From positions 1 through 27,103 of IMG/VR virus record IMGVR_UViG_3300023174_000556: a DNA stretch of 27,103 nucleotides; one strand, 5' to 3'. The stretch's first letter is position 1. Each line of letters begins with the position of its first letter. Source of the stretch: a virus. A program made the position numbers and the translations under genes. Positions 21,630 to 27,103 of this stretch are shown here, piece after piece. Below the pieces are notes generated by a model, which ran no database searches, had not been told where the DNA came from, and worked only from the letters and a program-made list of their open reading frames with translations.

Positions 21630-22156
21630 AGCATCAAGGCCAAGACCCTGCGGATTCGATCTTGGCAAGCTACACGCCAGATATGGCGGAAGCTATTGAT
21701 ACCCTCGAAGATCGGGTGAAGGAACGGCTGGCCCAGATGAAAGCGATGAACCCGACCATAGACCTAAACCAGCTTGCAAAGCTAACGGCGGAGGTAGTCG
21801 AGCAAACCATCAAATGCGAGGGCGATTCCCAGATGTTACGCAACAAGCGTGATGATACATTGGACGAAGCACTTTTAGCCCTAGCCACCAACCGAAGCCC
21901 AGACAGCCTTACGGCTATTGCCAAGCGTTACATCAATCCAACCACCGGGAAGCCATATACTAGGGCGGCGATTTCCGCACGACTCTCCGAGCTTACCCAG
22001 AGAACCGGGCTAGTCCTACGAATCCAAAGGTCGGAAAGGGTGCGCCAGATTTACAAGGAAAGGGCGTTGAGGGTGCATAAAAAACGGCGTGAGGAGTGCC
22101 CAAAATGGAACAAGGATGCCTGGATTAAGGGCATCAAATCGAGGAAGGCCAAATGA
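21626..22156 (+). CDS. Hypothetical protein with HTH-like segment
   Basis: 176 residues. DEALLALATNRSPDSLTAIA followed by PTTGKPYTRAAISARLSELT has the look of an HTH in a small terminase or regulator, with a long charged C-terminus (RQIYKERALRVHKKRREECP). A true terminase small subunit is present at 24422, so this is more likely a regulator. No family is assigned. ATGA overlaps on both sides. Confidence 0.5.
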   Translation: MKHQGQDPADSILASYTPDMAEAIDTLEDRVKERLAQMKAMNPTIDLNQLAKLTAEVVEQTIKCEGDSQMLRNKRDDTLDEALLALATNRSPDSLTAIAKRYINPTTGKPYTRAAISARLSELTQRTGLVLRIQRSERVRQIYKERALRVHKKRREECPKWNKDAWIKGIKSRKAK

Positions 22157-22443
22157 GACAAGGCTCCAAAGTGGTCTGCATCAACGACCAGTTCCCAACG
22201 GACATACTGCCCTTTTATACCAACCTACCCATCAAAGACCGCACCTACATCGTGCGGGACTTGGGCATTGGGGTAGCATTAAACGGCGAACCAGGGGAGG
22301 TTGTGGTTTATTTAGAGAGCCTACCCAACCCCTGCTCAACGACCCCACCATTCCCAGAACGAGGCTTCAACGCTGAACGCTTTAGAGAGCTAGAACCACC
22401 CGCTGAAATCGAGGCCGAGGAATTGGCCGAGGCTACGGCATAA
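22153..22443 (+). CDS. Small SH3-like barrel hypothetical protein
   Basis: 96 residues. SKVVCINDQFPTDILPFY, KDRTYIVRDLGIGVA and VVVYLESLPNP form a series of short strands typical of a small barrel, followed by ERGFNAERFRELEPP, a combination I recognise in many phage hypothetical proteins of unknown function. The C-terminus is acidic. It follows the preceding gene by ATGA. Confidence 0.5.
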   Translation: MRQGSKVVCINDQFPTDILPFYTNLPIKDRTYIVRDLGIGVALNGEPGEVVVYLESLPNPCSTTPPFPERGFNAERFRELEPPAEIEAEELAEATA

Positions 22444-22461
22444 CCAAGGAGACATCCCAAA

Positions 22462-22935
22462 ATGAGTGAGAAACAGATCGGAATGGAGCTAAAGAAAACG
22501 GCGGCCTTGCTGGAAAAAGCCAAGGCACAAGCCGTGCAGACGATGGCAGAAACCATAAGCCTAGCGGCGGACTGCGGGGACATCCTACTTTCAGCCCGGA
22601 AAGAGGAGCTAGACATTGATGCCATCCTAGAGATAGCAGAAATAAACGGCGAGATGGGTAGGCGGCTGGAGCGGGTAGCCAAGGCACGACCCTCCCTACA
22701 AGCCCCTGCACCGGGTCAACTAAAGCAGTTGGCATTATGGGCTGGCATCCTACCAGACCCTATCGAAACCAGCACACAGAAGCCCGAACAAGCGTGGCAT
22801 AATTACATCATCAAGGCTCGCCAATGGCTTGCACGCAAGAGCGTTAGCCAATGGACACCAGCCCAACGCACCCAGTTTATCGAGGAGGCACGACCCATAG
22901 TGGAGGCTTACCGGGAGGCGGGGGGGGACGAATGA
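22462..22935 (+). CDS. Helical hypothetical protein
   Basis: 157 residues, nearly all-alpha, with CCAAGGAGAC as ribosome binding site. Residues 10-75 (EKAKAQAVQTMAETISLAAD, then EINGEMGRRLERVAKARPSL) hint at the DUF3102-type phage fold: helix, gap, HTH-like end. The C-terminal half is Trp-rich (ARQWLARKSVSQWTPAQRTQ). The function is unknown. It overlaps a micro-gene at its end. Confidence 0.45.
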   Translation: MSEKQIGMELKKTAALLEKAKAQAVQTMAETISLAADCGDILLSARKEELDIDAILEIAEINGEMGRRLERVAKARPSLQAPAPGQLKQLALWAGILPDPIETSTQKPEQAWHNYIIKARQWLARKSVSQWTPAQRTQFIEEARPIVEAYREAGGDE

Positions 22936-23057
22936 CACAAAAGGGACAGATGACTTACGCAAGATTACACGCCAGAAAAGTAAAAACACAAATGCGACTT
23001 ACACAAGTCGAGTTGTTGTCTATAAGGCACTTACGCCTAAAATGCCACAATGCGTAA
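22932..23057 (+). CDS. 41-residue basic peptide overlapping the repeat region
   Basis: 41 residues from ATG 22932, overlapping the previous TGA (ATGA). Very rich in Arg, Lys and Gln (ARLHARKVKTQMRLTQ). Its DNA contains three of the CTTACGC-like repeats, so the frame may be maintained by the repeats rather than by selection on protein. Moderate doubt that it is a gene. Confidence 0.3.
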   Translation: MTQKGQMTYARLHARKVKTQMRLTQVELLSIRHLRLKCHNA

Positions 23058-23184
23058 GTTCCCCACTATCAACAAGTTAGGAGGCTTCCAAAGCCAAAAA
23101 CCCCTCCAAACAGGTTCCGAGGCGCATGGTTTTTGTGCGAGTTGATTCTAAAACCCTTATGTCAATAGACTTGTGTGCGTAAAT
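22953..23184 (+). repeat. CTTACGC iteron-like cluster
   Basis: ACTTACGC at 22953-22960 and 23029-23036; its reverse complement GCGTAAGT at 23052-23059; variants ACTTACAC at 22997-23004 and GCGTAAAT at 23177-23184. Between them CGACTT-ACAC-AAGTCG (22995-23010) is a perfect palindrome arm pair. Five sites in 232 bases around a non-coding stretch (23058-23206) suggest a replication origin or operator. Confidence 0.5.
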
Positions 23185-23206
23185 TAAACAAGAAAGAAAA
23201 AGCCAA

Positions 23207-24388
23207 ATGAAATATCCTTGCCTATTAACCAAAAAAATTTCTGAAATTTCCCCAGCAAAATATAACCCACGAAAAATTTCTGACGAAGCGATGGGACGGC
23301 TCACCAAGAGCCTTGCAGAGTTTGGAAATATCCAGCCGATCACTTGGAACGCTCGCACTGGGAATGTTGTAGGAGGCCATCAGCGTCTAAAAGTTTATCA
23401 AGCGATGGGAAAGACCGAGGTGGAGGTTTGGGCGGTCGATCTGGACGAACAAAAAGAGAAGGCGGCAAACATCGCACTCAATAAGCTGGCTGGCGAATTT
23501 GATCTACCAGCACTCAAGGACATACTACAAGACATTGATACTGGCGAAATTGACCTAGAAATTACTGGGTTCGGTATGGATGAAATTGCAGAAATGATGG
23601 AGGACGCACCGCCAGAAGTAACCGAGGACGAAGTGCCAGAAGTTCCAGTTGATGCGATTACAAAGCCGGGTGACTTGTGGCTACTTGGAGAACATAGAGT
23701 GCTTTGCGGAGATTCAACAAGCGAGGCAGATGTGTCTAGGCTTATGAATGGAGAAAAGGCAGATATGGTTTTCACCGATCCTCCTTATGGAGTTAATTAT
23801 GATGGAGGGCACGCAACAGATAAGCGTAGGGAAAAACTTAAAAACGATAACTCCACGATAATCTACGATCACTCTGTTCCAAATATGTTTAGGCACTCGA
23901 AAGATGAGGCCGCACTATACTTATGGTTTGCCGCAACCAAGTCGCTTCAAGTCCTACAAGTCCTACAAGAAAATAATTATGTGATTCGCAGTTGGCTTAT
24001 TTGGAATAAAAATCAAGCTCAATTCGGAGCTATTGGGGCACAATATAAACAGAAACACGAACCCTGCTTATATTGTTTCAAAAAAGGACAAAGCCCATAT
24101 TGGAACGGCCCGAACAATGAGGTTTCTGTTTGGGACGAAAAGCGTTCAAGAATAAACGAGTTTCACCCGACACAAAAGCCAGTAGAGCTATCTGCAAGGG
24201 CATTAGCAAATTCTTGCCCAGCAAGCGGTCTGGTTCTCGATCTATTTTTGGGTTCTGGTTCAACTCTTATTGGTGCAGAACAAACTAAACGCAAATGCTA
24301 CGGAATGGAAATCAGTCCAAACTACTGCGATGTTATTGTGAAGCGATGGGAAAACTTTACTGGCAAAAAGGCCACGCTTGCCAAATGA
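23207..24388 (+). CDS. ParB-like domain fused to N6-adenine/N4-cytosine DNA methyltransferase
   Basis: 393 residues. Residues about 10-130 are a ParB/sulfiredoxin-like domain (SPAKYNPRKISDEAMGRLTK, then VVGGHQRLKVYQAM). From about 155 the methyltransferase follows: TDPPYGVNY (catalytic DPPY at 191-194), then the target part, and DLFLGSGST (345-353), the SAM-binding motif. DPPY before FxGxG is the beta-type order. It probably methylates adenine N6 or cytosine N4 in phage DNA. Such fusions are known in phages; the ParB part probably aids DNA binding. It lies directly downstream of the repeat region. Confidence 0.9.
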   Translation: MKYPCLLTKKISEISPAKYNPRKISDEAMGRLTKSLAEFGNIQPITWNARTGNVVGGHQRLKVYQAMGKTEVEVWAVDLDEQKEKAANIALNKLAGEFDLPALKDILQDIDTGEIDLEITGFGMDEIAEMMEDAPPEVTEDEVPEVPVDAITKPGDLWLLGEHRVLCGDSTSEADVSRLMNGEKADMVFTDPPYGVNYDGGHATDKRREKLKNDNSTIIYDHSVPNMFRHSKDEAALYLWFAATKSLQVLQVLQENNYVIRSWLIWNKNQAQFGAIGAQYKQKHEPCLYCFKKGQSPYWNGPNNEVSVWDEKRSRINEFHPTQKPVELSARALANSCPASGLVLDLFLGSGSTLIGAEQTKRKCYGMEISPNYCDVIVKRWENFTGKKATLAK

Positions 24389-24421
24389 ATGAGGACTATC
24401 CCTCCGCAGTAAAGTTATCCA

Positions 24422-25021
24422 ATGATTACACAAAAAGAGCTTTGCGAAAAATGGGGAATGGACAGAGGCCAAATGTCCAGACTTGTGAAAAGAGGTATGC
24501 CCCTCACAAGCGAGGCAGATGCCCACAGATGGAGGCTTGCCAATCAAAAAAGGGTAAGCCGAGTTCAGCCAATTCTTCCCCCATCTTCGACCTTATCCGA
24601 GACATCCGAAAACTCGGACTCCGAGTCGTTAAAGTCGGAAAACTCGCTTGGCAGATTGATTCGGGCAAAGAGGGCGGAACTAGTTGCCTACTCGTTGGTG
24701 GCGAGAGCAAGCAGAGACGGAAACCCGGTTGCAATGAGGGCGGCGATTGCGGGATGGGGCGAAGCAAAGAAAAGAGCAAGCGAAGCAGAAATGGAACACG
24801 CTCAATACGAGGAGGCCACAAGAGCCGTCATCCGAATGGACGAAGTGCGGGAAGTGTTCGGTAAATGGCTTGGTTCAATTAGGAACTTAATGGACGCAAT
24901 GCCAGCATCACTTTCGGCCAGAGCAAACCCAAGCGACCCGGAGTGTGCAAAGCAAGCCATTCAAGAGGGCATAGACCAAATCTTTGTGACGATTCAAAAG
25001 GCCGAGGGTGCTTTCAAATGA
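24422..25021 (+). CDS. terS: Terminase small subunit, Nu1-like
   Basis: 199 residues. The N-terminus ITQKELCEKWGMDRGQMSRL, then RGMPLTSEADAHRWRL, is the winged-helix DNA-binding motif of Nu1-type small terminases. Next is a Ser/Glu-rich linker (about 48-75), then helices including RMDEVREVFGKWLGSIRNLM, typical of the C-terminal oligomerisation region. It recognises the packaging site, probably nearby DNA, and hands it to the large subunit. The gene contains a palindrome flanked by repeats (see findings). Its TGA overlaps the next ATG. Confidence 0.75.
   Translation: MITQKELCEKWGMDRGQMSRLVKRGMPLTSEADAHRWRLANQKRVSRVQPILPPSSTLSETSENSDSESLKSENSLGRLIRAKRAELVAYSLVARASRDGNPVAMRAAIAGWGEAKKRASEAEMEHAQYEEATRAVIRMDEVREVFGKWLGSIRNLMDAMPASLSARANPSDPECAKQAIQEGIDQIFVTIQKAEGAFK
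24608..24646 (+). other. Palindrome with flanking direct repeats in the small terminase gene
   Basis: GAAAACTCG at 24608-24616 and again at 24638-24646, exactly 30 bases apart. Between and overlapping is the palindrome ACTCGGA-C-TCCGAGT at 24612-24626. It encodes the low-complexity linker. Packaging sites of many phages lie in or beside this gene, so it is a candidate terminase binding site. Confidence 0.35.
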
Positions 25022-25101
25022 ACGAAAGCGTTTTTCTTTTGCTTGCTGGATTATGGATTATCTGCATCCTTGGCTCGTTGCTGGATGATATTCTAAAATG
25101 A
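25018..25101 (+). CDS. 27-residue single-span membrane peptide
   Basis: 27 residues (VFLLLAGLWIICILGSLLDD as core). ATG 25018 and TGA 25099 both lie in ATGA overlaps with neighbours, which is the main support. A membrane peptide between small terminase and the next gene is unexpected; function is unknown. Confidence 0.45.
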   Translation: MNESVFLLLAGLWIICILGSLLDDILK

Positions 25102-25406
25102 AAACAACAAAACCCACAAGAATAGCCTTGGCATACTGCCCTAGAACTAGCCATTCCACTCTTTATGTTCCGGGTAGTGGGCAACTCAAAAACTTTGAAG
25201 AAGAATATGGATTTGCTATGTGCGTAGGATGTTGCTCTAAAGAATACCCAAAGACTAGGCAGGGAGTCGGTAGATATTGGATGATTCACTTTCATCACGC
25301 AGTTGTGAGGGACAAGGTTGAACCAGTTGCACTTCACAAAACACTTATGCAGATACCAGAGTTTAGGGATTTATGTTCTCACGATGTTCCATTCTTCGAT
25401 CAATGA
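25098..25406 (+). CDS. Hypothetical Cys/His-containing protein
   Basis: 102 residues. AMCVGCCSKEYP (Cys-X2-Cys-Cys) and a later MIHFHHAVV His group hint at a metal-binding fold but do not define one. It is linked by ATGA to both neighbours and lies in the packaging module. No family is recognised. Confidence 0.45.
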   Translation: MKTTKPTRIALAYCPRTSHSTLYVPGSGQLKNFEEEYGFAMCVGCCSKEYPKTRQGVGRYWMIHFHHAVVRDKVEPVALHKTLMQIPEFRDLCSHDVPFFDQ

Positions 25407-25708
25407 AACGCACCCCACTTAAACGCAAAACTCCACTCAAGCGGAGTGGCAAGCTACGCCGAGTTTCTAAAAAGCGAAAAGGCCAGAACGAAGTCTATAA
25501 GGATGTGCGGGAAAAGTTTCTTGCAAATAACCCGGTCTGCCAAGTTTGTAGATGCAAGATGGCAAGCCAAGTGCATCATCGCCGAGGAAGATTTGGGGAT
25601 AGGCTGAACGAGACCGAGTTTTTCTTGGCCGTGTGCTTTGATTGCCATCACGAAATTCATCAGAACCCACAATGGGCTTACGAGCGTGGATATATGGTTA
25701 AGAGATGA
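25403..25708 (+). CDS. HNH endonuclease
   Basis: 101 residues from ATG 25403 (ATGA overlap). A very basic N-terminus (KRTPLKRKTPLKRSGKLRR) is followed by VCQVCRCKMASQVHH, with Cys-X2-Cys and the catalytic His-His, then AVCFDCHHEIH, completing the beta-beta-alpha-metal HNH motif. HNH proteins encoded beside terminase genes are known to assist DNA cleavage during packaging in several long-tailed phages, which fits this position. Its stop overlaps the start of the large terminase gene. Confidence 0.8.
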   Translation: MKRTPLKRKTPLKRSGKLRRVSKKRKGQNEVYKDVREKFLANNPVCQVCRCKMASQVHHRRGRFGDRLNETEFFLAVCFDCHHEIHQNPQWAYERGYMVKR

Positions 25709-27103
25709 ACCAGATTTTCGATGTTAAGCAATTTGCAAGATCAATCTTTGAGCCAAGGGAAAAACTTTCAATCCCAGAGTGGGCAGAAAAGAATCTAACC
25801 CTTTCGGCTAGGGTAACCAATATCCCCGGAGCGTATTCGACCAAGCTAACTCCTTATGTAAGAGAGCCGTTGGAGGCTTTTGGTGATGACTCGGTTCGCA
25901 GGGTTACGCTCGTATGGGGGGCACAAACATCAAAGACAACGACCATTTTAGCTGGCCTAGCTTATAGAATTGCAGAGCATCCTTGTCCCGCACTATGGGT
26001 TATGCCATCCGAGGCTTTGGCTAGGTCGTTCTCTGAAACTCGGTGGCTTCCGATGGTGGACGATTGCCCTGCATTGGCAAAAGAAAAGCCAGACAACACC
26101 GACAAGATCAAAATCCTAGAGCAACACTTCCGCAGAATGTCACTTTGGTTTGTGGGGTCGAACAGCCCTGCCAATCTTGCGTCTCGTTCTGTTTCATTGC
26201 TGATGCTCGATGAGGTGGACAAATATCCCGATGCGGGGTCGAGCAAGAGCGAAGCAGGGGCATTGCAGTTGGCAGAAGCCAGAGTTGCTACCTACCCAAA
26301 TCACTTAATCATCGCCACATCTACGCCAACCACGGCTGATTCTACAATTTGGGCAGAATGGCAAAAAGGGGATATGCGTTTCTTTTTTGTGCCTTGCCCA
26401 CATTGCAACCACAAACAGAAGCTAATCTGGGGGCAAGTAAAATGGGACGAGGCCGCCAAGATCAAGGAAGCAGTTTATGATTTTAAGCTAGTTAAATCAT
26501 CGGCCTACTATGAGTGCGAGAACTGCAAAGGAAAGATTACGGACGGCCAAAAGACAGCGATGCTCCGGGGTGGAGAGTGGATTCCTACCAACCCCAAGGG
26601 AGAGCCAAACCGCCGAAGCTATCACCTTAACGGACTATATGCCCCTTGGGTTTCGTTTGGCTCCCTAGCGGTGAAGTTCCTTCAAGACAAGTATAGCGGA
26701 ATCATCGGCCTACAAGACTTCGTGAACCGCATCCTTGCCGAACCTTGGCTAGAACACGAACAAGAGCGAATCGAGATCAAAGCGGGTGGTTACAATATGG
26801 GTATTGTTCACCAAGGCGAGAAAACCATTATGTCGGTCGATGTGCAAGAATCTGGTGGGTTCCACACTTGGGCTTTGGTTAGGGCTTATAATGGCGAAGG
26901 AAAGTCTCGGATGGTCTGGGCTGGTAGGCTTGAAACTTGGGGCGATGTGGCGGCGAAGGCTGATGAATTTGAAGTGGAACCTAGATGCGTTGTGATTGAT
27001 ACTGGCGATCAAACCCGCCTTTGCTACGAGTGGATTTGTAAGATGGGCTGGTTAGGTCTTGTGGGTTCGGACAAGGCCAGCTTCTCCGAGATCGTAGGAC
27101 AGC
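25705..27103 (+). CDS. terL: Terminase large subunit, GpA-like (3' truncated)
   Basis: 466 residues are visible before the window ends. The ATPase part has a Walker A-like WGAQTSKTTT (about 71-80; Ser replaces the usual Gly before Lys) and Walker B LLMLDEVDKY (165-174), then the coupling segment IIATSTPTT. A zinc-type CPHC...CENC pair lies at about 231-274. The nuclease part begins at about 376 with MSVDVQ and VIDTGDQ, giving the first acidic metal ligands. This order fits the lambda gpA family (PF05876 type). It packages DNA into the prohead with the small subunit. Confidence 0.9.
   Translation, partial: MNQIFDVKQFARSIFEPREKLSIPEWAEKNLTLSARVTNIPGAYSTKLTPYVREPLEAFGDDSVRRVTLVWGAQTSKTTTILAGLAYRIAEHPCPALWVMPSEALARSFSETRWLPMVDDCPALAKEKPDNTDKIKILEQHFRRMSLWFVGSNSPANLASRSVSLLMLDEVDKYPDAGSSKSEAGALQLAEARVATYPNHLIIATSTPTTADSTIWAEWQKGDMRFFFVPCPHCNHKQKLIWGQVKWDEAAKIKEAVYDFKLVKSSAYYECENCKGKITDGQKTAMLRGGEWIPTNPKGEPNRRSYHLNGLYAPWVSFGSLAVKFLQDKYSGIIGLQDFVNRILAEPWLEHEQERIEIKAGGYNMGIVHQGEKTIMSVDVQESGGFHTWALVRAYNGEGKSRMVWAGRLETWGDVAAKADEFEVEPRCVVIDTGDQTRLCYEWICKMGWLGLVGSDKASFSEIVGQ

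Noticed and set aside
23079-23182. A possible micro-gene after AGGAGG at 23079, with an open frame from 23081 to TAA 23182
   Set aside because: A near-perfect Shine-Dalgarno sequence is present but there is no ATG, GTG or TTG at a usable distance; the only ATG (23126) would give 18 residues. It overlaps the repeat region, so it was not called.
24295-24864. Plus-strand open frame overlapping the methyltransferase end and small terminase gene
   Set aside because: The translation is Lys/Arg/Gly-rich and not protein-like, while the overlapping frame (24422-25021) has a clear Nu1-type winged helix.
1-27103. tRNA genes, rRNA, CRISPR arrays, insertion sequences, attachment sites, integrase or repressor genes
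   Set aside because: No cloverleaf-like segment, spaced repeat array, transposase or recombinase motif was seen by reading; the only repeats are short and local.

Overview
The window is a stretch of a tailed double-stranded DNA phage. It carries a long non-contractile tail module (siphovirus-like: tail tube, frameshifted chaperone pair, tape measure, fibre, no sheath), a lysis cassette, a replication and DNA-modification block, and a terminase of the lambda GpA type. Every gene I can support is on the + strand, and most neighbours are joined by ATGA or TAATG stop/start overlaps. Two predicted lipoproteins and a spanin-like pair point to a Gram-negative host, but I cannot name the host genus. 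I see no integrase, repressor, tRNA, rRNA or CRISPR array. The window opens inside one gene and closes inside the terminase large subunit, so portal and capsid genes presumably lie outside it.

Layout. (1) 3-3877: six genes, a carbohydrate cassette of three glycosyltransferase-like proteins, two methyltransferase-like proteins and one small unknown. (2) 3893-5564: head-tail connector-like genes, including a tandem paralogous pair, then a lipoprotein, a small acidic protein and an XhlA-like coiled-coil membrane protein. (3) 5590-12573: tail tube, a gene pair joined by a predicted -1 ribosomal frameshift (slippery heptamer GGGAAAC at 6717), tape measure, distal-tail-like proteins, tail fibre and a second possible adhesin. 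(4) 12584-13612: holin-like protein, i-spanin-like protein with an out-of-frame overlapping o-spanin lipoprotein, and a VanY-type peptidase endolysin. (5) 13616-14996: MazG-like helical protein, metallophosphoesterase and a winged-helix-like protein. (6) 14997-15110: a non-coding control-like region with inverted repeats. (7) 15111-19906: small membrane proteins, a minimal ATP-dependent ligase domain, a PD-(D/E)XK nuclease, a probable recombination protein with an SSB-like C-terminal tip, and DnaD/O-like and DnaA-domain-IV-like replication proteins. (8) 19926-24388: m5C methyltransferase with a long alternate-frame ORF inside it, HTH proteins, a 3D-domain protein, an iteron-like region, and a ParB-like/adenine-or-N4 methyltransferase fusion. 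(9) 24422-27103: small terminase, two small proteins, HNH nuclease and large terminase.

Working together: no DNA polymerase, primase or helicase is visible, so the phage probably recruits the host replisome through the initiator/loader-like proteins. Two DNA methyltransferases of different chemistry could protect its DNA from restriction. HNH nuclease and terminase form a packaging module. The sugar cassette sits against the neck and tail genes, which suggests virion or host-surface glycan modification.
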